Shown: one piece after another, positions 27,109 to 35,622 of the stretch
Position numbering within the stretch: the first letter of the stretch is position 1
Layout: each line of letters begins with the position of its first letter
Assembly (NCBI GenBank): GCA_050313995.1
Contig: JBNPMM010000005.1
DNA from: JAUMWX01 sp023394215
GTDB taxonomy: Bacteria; Bacillota; Clostridia; Tissierellales; Peptoniphilaceae
Length of the DNA: 64,000 nucleotides
Strand: one strand, 5' to 3'
Made by a program: the position numbers and the translations under genes
The notes under the pieces: model-generated
The model's database searches: none
Told to the model about the DNA's origin: nothing
Seen by the model: only the letters and a program-made list of their open reading frames with translations

Positions 27109-28012
27109 CAGTTTTTGCCCTCTTCTTTCTTTTTTGCTTCTGTGATTTCGCTCCCGCACTAATCTCCGTTATTTCCCTGGTAATTACCTCTTGTCTTATC
27201 CTGTTATATTCTATAGAAAGTTCCTGTAAAATATTTTCCGCATTTTGATTTGCAGAACTCATAGCAAGCATTCTTGAATTTTGTTCGGCACAAAAACTGT
27301 CAATCAAAGCTCCGTAGATAAAACCTGAAATATAACTTTCTATTGTATAATCAAGAATCTCTTCAACACTCGGGTAGAAAATAAACTCATTGCCTATTTC
27401 CTTTTCTTTCTTACTATCATCGAAATAATCCCTATGGAAAGGCAAAATTCTGTTGGAAATAGCCGTATCTTGCAGCTTATTTTCCATATCTGTGTAAACA
27501 ACAAAAATTTTCTTTATCCTATTTTCCTGATATTCTTCCAAAAGAATATTCGTTATGGATCTTGCTAAATCCATATTCGGATCCTGAGCAGAATAATTAA
27601 AATCTTCTTCAATCTCTATATTATGCTTCTTAAAATACTGTCTTCCATATTCTCCAAGCACAAAAAGCCTGCAATCTTTATGTTCATTTACCAGCTTCAT
27701 GGCTTCCTTGATAACATTTTGGTTATAAGCCCCTGCAAGGCCCTTATCAGAAGTAATGATAAGGATGCCGTAGGTTCCGTTTACAAATTCTTTCATATTA
27801 ACCGGATAGAAATATTTATTTTCTATATTTTTTACTGTCCTGAAAATTCTCTTGATTTCCGCCCTAAGAGCCTTAAAATATGGTATCGCCTTGTCCAAAT
27901 CGGATTTTGCCTTCCTAAGTTTTGTAGAAGCTATCAGATACATGGCATTAGTAATCTTCCTGGTATCTTTTACACTCTCAATCCTGGTCTTTATTTCCTT
28001 AGTATTTGCCAT
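27098..28012 (-). CDS. atpG: F1Fo ATP synthase subunit gamma
   Basis: Rotor shaft of F1. The 304 residues begin with the long helix MANTKEIKTRIESVKDTRKI and close with the partner helix region (ISAGAKSQKQKRKKRAKTD). The conserved ITSDKGLAGAYN segment near residues 85-97 identifies the Rossmann-like middle domain, and EYNRIRQEVITREITEI is the C-terminal signature. The C terminus has a basic tail longer than usual. It sits 7 bases after atpA and overlaps atpD. Confidence 0.95.
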   Translation of the reverse strand: MANTKEIKTRIESVKDTRKITNAMYLIASTKLRKAKSDLDKAIPYFKALRAEIKRIFRTVKNIENKYFYPVNMKEFVNGTYGILIITSDKGLAGAYNQNVIKEAMKLVNEHKDCRLFVLGEYGRQYFKKHNIEIEEDFNYSAQDPNMDLARSITNILLEEYQENRIKKIFVVYTDMENKLQDTAISNRILPFHRDYFDDSKKEKEIGNEFIFYPSVEEILDYTIESYISGFIYGALIDSFCAEQNSRMLAMSSANQNAENILQELSIEYNRIRQEVITREITEISAGAKSQKQKRKKRAKTDDR

Positions 28013-28019
28013 ATTTCAC

Positions 28020-29759
28020 CTACTCTTTGCCGATTTCTGAAAAATACCTGTCTGTAAGATTTAGTATCCTCTCCTTAATCTCATCATTTAGAACCTTACC
28101 CTCTTCTATTTCAATAACAAGGTTCTCGTCATTTATTTTTATATAATCAAGTATTTCTTTCATGACCCTATTTATTTCTTTTACGCTTATTCCCAGAAGT
28201 TTCTTATTTAAAGCTACAACCAATATGATTACCTGTTCATATTGCATTAAAGGCTGATATTGCTCCTGTCTTAAAAGCTGCATTAAACCTTGTCCGTAAA
28301 GAAGCTGTCTTCTTGTAGTCTCATCCAAATCACTGGCAAATTGAGTAAATACTTCCATTTCCCTATATTGAGACAGATCTAAACGAATTGTTGATGCCGC
28401 CTTTTTCATAGCGTTTGTCTGAGCAGCTCCCCCTACACGGGATACTGAAAGCCCAACATTTACTGCCGGTCTTTGACCTGAGAAAAATAAATCACTTTCC
28501 AAAAATATCTGTCCGTCGGTTATTGATATTATATTAGTAGGTATATATGCCGCAACATCTCCCGCTTGCGTTTCAACTATAGGAAGGGCTGTCATACTTC
28601 CTCCTCCAAAGCTGTCTGAAAGTTGAGATGATCTTTCAAGCAATCTTGAATGCAAGTAAAAAACATCCCCCGGATAAGCTTCTCTTCCCGGTGATCTCTC
28701 AAGCAACAAGCTTATAGATCTGTAAGAAACCGCATGTTTTGATAAATCATCATAAACAATAAGTACATCCTTACCCTTTTTCATAAAATATTCCCCGATC
28801 GCACAGCCCGAATATGGAGCAATATATTGAAGGGCTGCCGAATCACTGGCGGTTGAACAAACAATAATCGTATAATCCATAGCCCCGTGAGCCTTTAAGT
28901 TTTCCGCCAACTGAGCAACCGAACTCACCTTTTGACCTATTGCAACATAAATACAAATAGTGTCCTTACCTTTTTGATTAATAATAGTATCAATGGCTAT
29001 CGCAGTTTTACCAGTCTGTCTGTCCCCAATAATAAGCTCTCTTTGTCCTCTGCCTATAGGGAACATGGAATCTATTGCAAGAAGTCCTGTTTCAAGCGGT
29101 CTTGATACAGGTTTCCTATCAAGTATACCCGGTGCCGGCTTTTCTATTGTCTCAAAAGAATCAATAGATATCATGCCCTTTCCATCTATAGCATTTCCCA
29201 AGGAATCGACAACTCTACCTAAAATTTCATCTCCTACACCTATCGATGCCACATTGCCGGTTCTTCTTACGCTGCTGCCCTCGGATATTTCGTCGTCTCC
29301 GAATATTATTGCCCCGAATCTGTCATCCTGTATATCCAAAACCATACCCTTTATACCGTTTTCGAAAATAATTACTTCCCCATAGGTAACATTTCTTAAA
29401 CCGCTGACAAAGGCTATGCCGTCTCCTATTTCCTCAACTCTTCCAAGCTCTTCAACAAAAGGCTTAGGACTCCAGCTGTTCATACTTTCAATAAGTACAC
29501 TTGCATAATTTTTTTCGTCAAGTTGGATTTTGCTAAGCTTGTTTTCAAGCTGATCTATTTTGCCCTGAACGGTCCAATCATAGACATCCTTCCCGTAAGT
29601 AAGCATAAACCCGCTTTCAATATCCAAGTCTTCTTCCCAAATCAGGCTGATATCTCTGCCGTACTTCTTACTTAGAAAATTTTCCAACTTTTCTTTTTGA
29701 CTGCTACTTATCTCTATCCTACTTTTTAAAATCGCTGTATTCTTATTCATTTCCCACAT
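28020..29759 (-). CDS. atpA: F1Fo ATP synthase subunit alpha with fused N-terminal delta-subunit C-terminal domain
   Basis: At 579 residues this is about 75 longer than ordinary alpha subunits. Residues about 83-579 are a full alpha subunit: N-terminal helix, GDGIAFVSGL crown strand, Walker A GDRQTGKTA, VYDDLSKHAVSYR, and the SRVGGAAQ signature. Residues about 9-77 are not alpha-like. They align without gaps to the C-terminal domain of AtpH (delta): an S-x-x-Q-x-x-K helix, a GKDVYDWTVQGKIDQLENKL strand-helix end, and the central Gly in DLDIESGFML. No atpH lies between atpF and atpA; their ends overlap. The delta N-terminal domain, which normally grips the tips of the alpha subunits, is absent. 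The start is 29759, or 29750 as an alternative; both are weak and coupled to atpF. Confidence 0.93.
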   Translation of the reverse strand: MWEMNKNTAILKSRIEISSSQKEKLENFLSKKYGRDISLIWEEDLDIESGFMLTYGKDVYDWTVQGKIDQLENKLSKIQLDEKNYASVLIESMNSWSPKPFVEELGRVEEIGDGIAFVSGLRNVTYGEVIIFENGIKGMVLDIQDDRFGAIIFGDDEISEGSSVRRTGNVASIGVGDEILGRVVDSLGNAIDGKGMISIDSFETIEKPAPGILDRKPVSRPLETGLLAIDSMFPIGRGQRELIIGDRQTGKTAIAIDTIINQKGKDTICIYVAIGQKVSSVAQLAENLKAHGAMDYTIIVCSTASDSAALQYIAPYSGCAIGEYFMKKGKDVLIVYDDLSKHAVSYRSISLLLERSPGREAYPGDVFYLHSRLLERSSQLSDSFGGGSMTALPIVETQAGDVAAYIPTNIISITDGQIFLESDLFFSGQRPAVNVGLSVSRVGGAAQTNAMKKAASTIRLDLSQYREMEVFTQFASDLDETTRRQLLYGQGLMQLLRQEQYQPLMQYEQVIILVVALNKKLLGISVKEINRVMKEILDYIKINDENLVIEIEEGKVLNDEIKERILNLTDRYFSEIGKE

Positions 29760-30222
29760 CTACTTTCTTTAAGAAATCATCATAGATTTCATCATTACTT
29801 TCCAAAAGAATTTTTTTAGTGGTTTCAATGGCTAAATCCTTAATCTTGGCATTAGCCTCTTCCATAATACGTTTACTTTCATTCATTGCACTGACTTTGG
29901 CATTTTTTATAATTTCTTCAGCTTCCTTATCAGCTTCCAAAATCCTTGTTTCCGCAAGCTCAGTTCCTTTTTTCAAGGCTTCAGCCTTTATCTTACCTGC
30001 TTCATCATTAATTTCTTCAAGCTTCTTTTTACTATCGCTCAAAAGTTTTTCAGCCTCGGTCATCTTACCGCTTGCACTTTCTTCCATTTCCTTATAGTAT
30101 TTTTTCCTATTTTCTATAAAATCCATAACCGGCTTATATAAAAGTACATATAGGATTAATAACAATAGAAAGAAATTAAACAGGTGCAAAAAGATTTCTT
30201 TAAAATCTATATTTAATGGCAT
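29743..30222 (-). CDS. atpF: F1Fo ATP synthase subunit b
   Basis: Peripheral stalk subunit of 159 residues. A single membrane helix (about 10-29, LFNFFLLLLILYVLLYKPV) is followed by a long charged coiled coil, rich in Glu, Lys and Ala, to the C terminus. Its far end normally binds the delta C-terminal domain; here that domain is carried by the alpha subunit encoded next, whose start overlaps the atpF stop. An AGGAGG site precedes the ATG. The length is normal, so the missing delta is not fused here, unlike mycobacteria where b and delta are joined. Confidence 0.94.
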   Translation of the reverse strand: MPLNIDFKEIFLHLFNFFLLLLILYVLLYKPVMDFIENRKKYYKEMEESASGKMTEAEKLLSDSKKKLEEINDEAGKIKAEALKKGTELAETRILEADKEAEEIIKNAKVSAMNESKRIMEEANAKIKDLAIETTKKILLESNDEIYDDFLKKVDVGNE

Positions 30223-30230
30223 ATTGCCTC

Positions 30231-30605
30231 CTATAATACAAATATTATCAATATAGCTACGATTAATGCATAAATTACGACGGTTTCAACGAAAACCAAA
30301 CCAAGCATCAAACTTGTACGTATTTTCCCGTCAGCTTCCGGTTGCCTTGATATACCGTCAACCGCCTTAGCAATTGCTATACCCATACCTATAGCTGCTC
30401 CTGCTGCTGATAAACCTATAGCTAAAGCTGATGAAAATGCCTTTTGACCGGTACTTGAATCCGCTGCGGCATCTTTAACTTCCGCAACCGCTTCTGTTTG
30501 AGCTGCATTTTCCGCTGCCATTGTCGGAGCCTTGATTGCTGCAAACACTACTAAAAATACTAAAATTCCCGCTAAAATAATTGATGTTTTTCTTAAATTC
30601 TTCAT
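30231..30605 (-). CDS. atpE: F1Fo ATP synthase subunit c with signal-peptide-like N-terminal extension
   Basis: Proteolipid of the rotor ring. The classical two-helix hairpin occupies about residues 55-124, with the polar loop RQP at 87-89 and the ion-binding carboxylate E107 in FVETVVIY. The protein is 124 residues instead of 70-90. It has an extra N-terminal hydrophobic helix (about 9-25) and an Ala/Glu-rich linker, with a plausible signal peptidase site TMA-AEN at 30/31. The Gln that forms part of the Na+ site in Ilyobacter-type rings is Met here, so proton coupling is more likely. AGGAGG precedes the ATG. Confidence 0.93.
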   Translation of the reverse strand: MKNLRKTSIILAGILVFLVVFAAIKAPTMAAENAAQTEAVAEVKDAAADSSTGQKAFSSALAIGLSAAGAAIGMGIAIAKAVDGISRQPEADGKIRTSLMLGLVFVETVVIYALIVAILIIFVL

Positions 30606-30623
30606 AATAAATCCTCCTAAAAT

Positions 30624-31436
30624 CTATGCCTTTAATTTCTCTTCTTTCTCGCTGACTTCGCTCATTTCTCCATAAAACAGGGCGGTAAGCATTGTCAATA
30701 CATAAGCCTGTATAACAGCATGAAGCAGGGTAAATAAAACCCCTATAACTACAGGAAATACAAAGCTCAAAAATACAAAATGATAAACAAGTTCCGTTAC
30801 CAATAAACCGCTAAGCAAAGCTCCGAAAAGCCTGAAACTCATCGATATCGGAAGGGAAAAATCCTTTAATGCCTTGCCTATTCCCTTTACCCCATGGCTT
30901 AAAACAGCTGCTGAAACTATAATCAAATATGATAAAAATCCCATAGCTATTGCTGCATTTATATCGGATAGAGGTGCCGGAAGGGCTATTGAAACCTCCT
31001 TGGTACTTATGATTTGGGCTCCGAATAATTCAAACAGGGTTCCCACAAATATATAGGTTCCGCTGACAAATATGTAAAGTCCTAAAAATCTGTTCCTATG
31101 AGGACTATTGGCCTTTGCCATATTTGCAAATGCCTCAACTGCCGATTCTACAAACAATTGAAACTTTCCCGGTACAAGCTTAAATTTCGGAATAAAAAAT
31201 ACCCTTACAATCAGAGCAAAAACTCCCAAAATACCTGTTACAACAAAAGCTGATATAAGTGCCGGATGTACATTTGTCAAACCGAATAAACTGACTTGAT
31301 TATGTTCATGCAGAACCGCATCCCTCATAGAAGCTTTCAAATCTTCTCCGGCATGCTGTGCCGGTATCAGAAAGCTAAATACTAAAGATAATATCATTAA
31401 TGTAGAAATAATTAATACTACTTTCTTTTTATTCAT
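30624..31436 (-). CDS. atpB: F1Fo ATP synthase subunit a
   Basis: Stator membrane subunit that provides the two ion half-channels. It is about 270 residues from ATG 31436, which has AAAGGAG upstream; the in-frame ATG at 31451 lacks a site. The essential Arg lies in the SFRLFGALLSGLL helix. The C-terminal helices (FTLLHAVIQAYVLTMLTALFY) match the family. About 60 residues of N-terminal helix and periplasmic segment precede them. It is the first gene of atpB-E-F-A-G-D-C; no atpI/atpZ precedes it. Confidence 0.95.
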   Translation of the reverse strand: MNKKKVVLIISTLMILSLVFSFLIPAQHAGEDLKASMRDAVLHEHNQVSLFGLTNVHPALISAFVVTGILGVFALIVRVFFIPKFKLVPGKFQLFVESAVEAFANMAKANSPHRNRFLGLYIFVSGTYIFVGTLFELFGAQIISTKEVSIALPAPLSDINAAIAMGFLSYLIIVSAAVLSHGVKGIGKALKDFSLPISMSFRLFGALLSGLLVTELVYHFVFLSFVFPVVIGVLFTLLHAVIQAYVLTMLTALFYGEMSEVSEKEEKLKA

Positions 31437-31468
31437 ACTATCTCCTTTCATAATATGTTAACTATTTT

Positions 31469-31496
31469 AGTATAGTCCTTTAATTGTAATTGTCAA
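31469..31496 (-). promoter_or_regulatory. Promoter of the atp operon
   Basis: Minus strand TTGACA (31496-31491), 16-base spacer, TATACT (31474-31469), 33 bases ahead of atpB. Near consensus. Confidence 0.8.
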
Positions 31497-31541
31497 TAAA
31501 AAAAATTAACTGTAAGTATTAAATATACATTACAGCTAATT
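31497..31541 (-). terminator. Terminator after the M42 peptidase gene
   Basis: Arms AATTAGCTGTAA / TTACAGTTAATT on the minus strand (one G-U pair), then a run of T residues that runs into the atp promoter. Confidence 0.75.
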
Positions 31542-31547
31542 AACAGC

Positions 31548-32579
31548 TTAAAGCATCTCGGATAAAAGATATGCCCTAAGTAATTTTTCAGTTTCAACTA
31601 TTGATGATATATGGGTTCTTTCATAAGCATGACTCGATTCTATGCCTGCTCCTATAAGCCCGTGCTTAATATCTGCTCCCGCCCTCAAAGCTGCGGATGC
31701 ATCCGAACCGTAATGCGGGTAAATATCAAGCCTATAATTGATTTTATTATCCCTTGCAAGTCTAACTAAATGATTTCTTAAATCCATATTATAGGGTCCG
31801 GAAGAATCCTTTGCACAAATAGAAACTGTATATTCATCCGATGCCTGTCCGTCTCCAAGAGCTCCCATATCTACAGCAAGGTACTCCTTAACTTCCTTAG
31901 GAATATTGGAGTTTGCCCCATATCCTATTTCCTCATTGTTTGAAAAATAAAAATGAGTAGTATAAGGAAGCCTTATATCTTCAGTACTTATCTTTTCAAG
32001 CATACTAAGCATAATAGCGCAGCTAACCTTATCGTCAAGATGTCTACTTTTTATATAGCCACTTTCTGTGACAAGGGTCCTGGGATCAAAACTTATAAAG
32101 TCACCGACCTCTATACCTAACTTAAGTGTATCTTCCCTATTCATGACCTTCTCATCAATCCTAATCTCCATATTTTCCTGATTTCTCTCAGCCGAAGCCG
32201 CATTATCATAAACATGCACACTGTTTTGATGAAGTAAAACGGTACCGGAATAAGTCTTTTCTTCAAGACTTAAGTGAATAAGACAATTTTCCCCTTCTAT
32301 TGAATTATAGTGAAAGCCTCCGATTTTTTCTATAATAAGCCTTCCATCTTCCTTAATACCCTTAACCATGGCTCCAAGGGTATCAAGATGGGCTGTCACC
32401 ATTCTATGATCTGTATTATTTTGACCTGCAACGGTAACCAATAAACCTCCCTTGTTGGTAATACTCGTTTCATAAGCCATATCTTTAAGAAATCCGTCGA
32501 TAAGGCTTATGATTTTTTTGCTGTAACCTGTAGGTGACGGTGTATTAGTTAAAATTTTTAAATATTCTACAGTTTCCAT
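31548..32579 (-). CDS. M42 family metallopeptidase (glutamyl aminopeptidase-like)
   Basis: Cytoplasmic dinuclear metal aminopeptidase that trims peptides. The 343 residues carry the M42 metal ligands and base in order: TAHLDTLGAMV (His, Asp), HLDDKVS (bridging Asp), NNEEIGYGA (catalytic Glu plus ligand), VDMGA (Asp) and the final His in ESSHAYERTH. The length is normal. It lies 13 bases after the ABC ATPase gene and may be co-transcribed with the T-box-controlled transporter, which would link peptide breakdown with amino acid uptake. AGGAGG precedes the ATG. Confidence 0.9.
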   Translation of the reverse strand: METVEYLKILTNTPSPTGYSKKIISLIDGFLKDMAYETSITNKGGLLVTVAGQNNTDHRMVTAHLDTLGAMVKGIKEDGRLIIEKIGGFHYNSIEGENCLIHLSLEEKTYSGTVLLHQNSVHVYDNAASAERNQENMEIRIDEKVMNREDTLKLGIEVGDFISFDPRTLVTESGYIKSRHLDDKVSCAIMLSMLEKISTEDIRLPYTTHFYFSNNEEIGYGANSNIPKEVKEYLAVDMGALGDGQASDEYTVSICAKDSSGPYNMDLRNHLVRLARDNKINYRLDIYPHYGSDASAALRAGADIKHGLIGAGIESSHAYERTHISSIVETEKLLRAYLLSEML

Positions 32580-32592
32580 TATTCCTCCTGAC

Positions 32593-33342
32593 TTAGTCGG
32601 CTATCCTGTAAAGACTTTCCAAATCCTCCTGACTTATTTCATCAACCATATGATCAAAGCTTATTTTCCCCTCCTTAAGCATAACAACCCTATCGGCATA
32701 GCTTATGGCATCTTTCATGTTATGAGTGATCATAATAGTAGTAATCTTTTCCCTTTTTATAAGCTCCCTGGTCTTTTCCATTATAAGCCTCGAAGTTTTG
32801 GGGTCAAGCGATGCTGTATGCTCATCTAAGAGAAGTAATCTCGGTTTTTTCATGCTTGCCATTAGAAGAGATAAAGACTGTCTTTGCCCCCCTGATAAAA
32901 GGGAAACTTTTGTATACAGGTGATTTTCAAGATCAAGTCCCAAACCGGCTAAAAGTTTCTTATAATAATCAAGTTTATCCTTATCCACCAGTCTGTCAAG
33001 GGAAAATTTTCCTCCTTTATTATCAGCAAGGGCCATATTTTCAAGTATTGTAAGAGATGGACTTACTCCCTTTGAGGGGTCCTGAAAAACTCTTCCCAAA
33101 TATTTTGATCTCTTGCTTTCACTAAGGCGGCTTATATCTTCATCGTCTATCAAAATACTTCCCTTATCCGGGTTTACACTCCCGGCAATAATATTCATAA
33201 GAGTAGATTTACCGGAACCGTTACTTCCTATAATAGCCGTACATAAATTTTCCTCTATGTCAAGATTGAAATCTTCAAAAATACTATGCTCCAAATCCGT
33301 GCCCCTGTTAAAGGCCTTATTAATATTCTTTATTGATAACAT
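32593..33342 (-). CDS. ABC transporter ATP-binding protein (TrpZ/COG1101-like)
   Basis: The 249-residue ATPase of the transporter encoded with the next two genes. Walker A is GSNGSGKSTLMNIIAG, the signature is SLLSGGQRQSLSLLMA, Walker B is LLLLDEHTASLDP and the H loop is MITHNM. The DEHTASLDP form of Walker B is characteristic of the COG1101 group that accompanies COG2984 and COG4120 proteins. It should energise import through the permease encoded 3 bases upstream. It ends 13 bases before the M42 peptidase gene. Confidence 0.88.
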   Translation of the reverse strand: MLSIKNINKAFNRGTDLEHSIFEDFNLDIEENLCTAIIGSNGSGKSTLMNIIAGSVNPDKGSILIDDEDISRLSESKRSKYLGRVFQDPSKGVSPSLTILENMALADNKGGKFSLDRLVDKDKLDYYKKLLAGLGLDLENHLYTKVSLLSGGQRQSLSLLMASMKKPRLLLLDEHTASLDPKTSRLIMEKTRELIKREKITTIMITHNMKDAISYADRVVMLKEGKISFDHMVDEISQEDLESLYRIAD

Positions 33343-33345
33343 ATA

Positions 33346-34224
33346 TTACTCCCTATATTTTTTGCCGATTACAGAAACTATTTTTCCATAATAATTGTTA
33401 TAAGCTATAAATACTATTACTATAAGAGCGTTTATAAGCTTCAAATCATTTGCTTCAAGCCCAACTTCCAATGCCAAAGCTCCTATCAACTTATAAATGA
33501 CGGCCCCCAGTATTGCCCTGCTCGTTCCCTTAATATTTAATTTCTTAAATACACTATCGCCTATGATTACAGATGCAAGGGCTATAACTATAACACCTAT
33601 TCCCATCTGCAAATCTGCAAACTTCACCGATTGGGCAAACAAACTGCCTGATAAGGCTATAAGCCCATTTGCCAATCCAAGCCCTATGTACTTATATTTA
33701 TCGGGATTTTGACCGAGTGATTTTACCAAACTTTCATTATCTCCTGTAACAAGCAGCATATATCCGGCCTTTGTTTTCAAAAATAAATCTATAATAAACT
33801 TAATAATAAAAACTATTATAAATAATAAAACAATCCTACTTATATCTTCATTTCCTACATTTATGAGGCTAAATATATTATTTTCCTTAGAAAAAACTAT
33901 ATTAGATTTCCCGTTTATCCTCAAATTTATGGAATAAAGCATAGTCATTGTCAAAATACCTGACAATAAGGGCATTATCTTAATCTTTGATGATAAATAA
34001 GCCGAAAAAACTCCCGGTATAATTCCTATAAAAAAAGCTATCAAAGAAACAAGGACGGGATTTACCCCCTTAAGTATGAGGCCTGCGCTGACCAGGGCTC
34101 CCAAGGGAAAGGAACCCTCCGTAGTCATATCTGCAATTTTTAATATATTAAATGTAATATAAAGCCCCATTGCCAAAATGGCATATATAAGTCCCTGCTC
34201 AAGACTCAAATATATTAAGCTCAT
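33346..34224 (-). CDS. ABC transporter permease (TrpY/COG4120-like)
   Basis: The 292-residue permease has about nine hydrophobic helices. It resembles the branched-chain amino acid type permeases (LivH relatives), with NILKIADMTTEGSFPLGA near the N terminus and GLANGLIALSGSLFAQ in the middle. Predicted inner-membrane subunit of an importer with the lipoprotein upstream and the ATPase downstream. AGGAGG precedes the ATG and the spacing to neighbours is 8 and 3 bases. Confidence 0.88.
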   Translation of the reverse strand: MSLIYLSLEQGLIYAILAMGLYITFNILKIADMTTEGSFPLGALVSAGLILKGVNPVLVSLIAFFIGIIPGVFSAYLSSKIKIMPLLSGILTMTMLYSINLRINGKSNIVFSKENNIFSLINVGNEDISRIVLLFIIVFIIKFIIDLFLKTKAGYMLLVTGDNESLVKSLGQNPDKYKYIGLGLANGLIALSGSLFAQSVKFADLQMGIGVIVIALASVIIGDSVFKKLNIKGTSRAILGAVIYKLIGALALEVGLEANDLKLINALIVIVFIAYNNYYGKIVSVIGKKYRE

Positions 34225-34232
34225 ATTTCCTC

Positions 34233-35225
34233 CTATTTCCCTATCGGGCTTGCATTTTTAAATGCTTCCAAGTTCTCATCAAGTCCAAGTGCCTTCAGAG
34301 TTTCCTTATTATAAGAAGCTGTCAGGCTTTGAGCAAACTCTACAGGTATCTCCTTAATCGGCTTCTTATCAACTAAAATTTTTTCAGCCATAGCACCTGT
34401 TTGCCTTCCCAAGCTTACATAATCTATACCGTTTGTTATCAAGATTCCTCCTTCAACATCAGAAGTAACCGACGCTACTGAAATTTTCTTCTCATTAATC
34501 AAAATATCGGAGATTAAGCTTATGGAGCTTGCCACCTTATTGTCCGTAATAACAAACATAGCATCTGAATCCTTTACAAGACTCTTGGTAACCTGAGGAA
34601 GATCCGACATATTTTGAAAAGATTTATCCACTATTTCCAAACCAAGTTCTCCTGCCGCCTTTTTTGCCGAATCAACCTGAACTATGCTGTTACTTTCATC
34701 AGCCGAATAAATTATGCCTATCTTTTTTATTGTTTTATCAATCTGTCCGAATATTGATAAAAGACTCTTTATATCCACCGAATCACTTGTACCGCTTATA
34801 TTTCCTTTAGGACTTTGCAAATCATCAACAAGTTTAGCATCAAGAGGATCTGTTACAGCTGAAAACAATATAGGTATATCCGTACTTGCAGCAGCTGCAA
34901 CTTCTGCCGCAGGAGTTGCTATTGCATAAATTAAATCAACCTTATCCGCAACGAATTTTTCAGCTATGGTTCTTGCAACTCCTATGTCTCCTTGGGCTGA
35001 TTTATAATCTATTTCAACCTTAATTCCCTTTTCATTCAAATAAGCCACAAAACCCTCTCTTGCCTTATCAAGCGAAGGGTGCTCTATAAACTGAAGTATG
35101 CCTATCTTAAGTGTCTTTTGACTTTCTTTTGAATCTTTATTCCCAAGCTCCTCCTTTTTTACCCCCGAACATGCACTTAACACCAAAATCAGTGTCATAA
35201 TAATTACCAATAACTTCTTTTTCAT
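34233..35225 (-). CDS. ABC transporter substrate-binding lipoprotein (TrpX/COG2984-like)
   Basis: The 330-residue lipoprotein has signal MKKKLLVIIMTLILVLSAC with the lipobox cysteine at residue 19. The mature part is a two-lobed periplasmic-binding fold of the COG2984 group (LKIGILQFIEHPSLDKA, then DLIYAIATPAAEVAAA, then SGTSDSVDIK). Members with a tryptophan T-box have been proposed to import tryptophan (trpXYZ). Here the T-box leader's specifier appears to be UUC, so phenylalanine or an aromatic mixture is my preferred substrate. First gene of the transporter operon. Confidence 0.87.
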   Translation of the reverse strand: MKKKLLVIIMTLILVLSACSGVKKEELGNKDSKESQKTLKIGILQFIEHPSLDKAREGFVAYLNEKGIKVEIDYKSAQGDIGVARTIAEKFVADKVDLIYAIATPAAEVAAAASTDIPILFSAVTDPLDAKLVDDLQSPKGNISGTSDSVDIKSLLSIFGQIDKTIKKIGIIYSADESNSIVQVDSAKKAAGELGLEIVDKSFQNMSDLPQVTKSLVKDSDAMFVITDNKVASSISLISDILINEKKISVASVTSDVEGGILITNGIDYVSLGRQTGAMAEKILVDKKPIKEIPVEFAQSLTASYNKETLKALGLDENLEAFKNASPIGK

Positions 35226-35304
35226 TTTTCTCCTCCAACAATTTATTAATTTTTTAGAATAAATTAAATCTTTTTGATCCTTTATCCCTTAATGGGCTGC
35301 CTAT

Positions 35305-35564
35305 AATTATGTATAAAAAAAAGCCCCATCCCTATATAAAAGGGACGAAGGCTATAAGCTCCGCGGTACCACCCAAATTATGAACAAATCATCTCTCAAG
35401 ATCCAACAATCTCTACTCCTATAACGGTGAGAACCGGTAAAACCTACTACTATTTCAGTCTACAGCAAAAGAGTGAATATCATATACTTCCTCCTACCGG
35501 TTTTCACCAGCCACCGGCTCTCTGTAAGAATTCCATATTATTTTCTCTTTTATAGCTTTTAATT
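35305..35564 (-). promoter_or_regulatory. T-box riboswitch leader, apparent specifier UUC (Phe)
   Basis: Minus-strand leader of the ABC transporter operon. The T-box core GGGTGGTACCGCG is at 35374-35362 and the terminator (CGTCCCT / AGGGATGGGGC, then eight T) ends near 35312. Stem I carries the typical GGTGAAAACCGG-like apical part. Its 3' specifier loop reads GATATTCA, in register with GAAAGGCA of the B. subtilis glyQS leader. That gives specifier TTC at 35477-35475, followed by the conserved purine. The UGGU of the T-box would pair with tRNA ending ACCA; tRNA-Phe has discriminator A, whereas tRNA-Trp usually has G. Uncharged tRNA-Phe would therefore turn the transporter on. The T-box itself is certain; the specifier is a by-eye call. 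Confidence 0.9.
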
Positions 35565-35570
35565 TTCTAT

Positions 35571-35599
35571 ATAATAAATCAATTGAGGTAATTTGTCAA
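35571..35599 (-). promoter_or_regulatory. Promoter of the T-box leader
   Basis: TTGACA (35599-35594), 17-base spacer, TATTAT (35576-35571) on the minus strand, immediately upstream of the T-box stem I. Confidence 0.82.
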
Positions 35600-35622
35600 T
35601 GGTTATTTATAAAATTTTAAGA

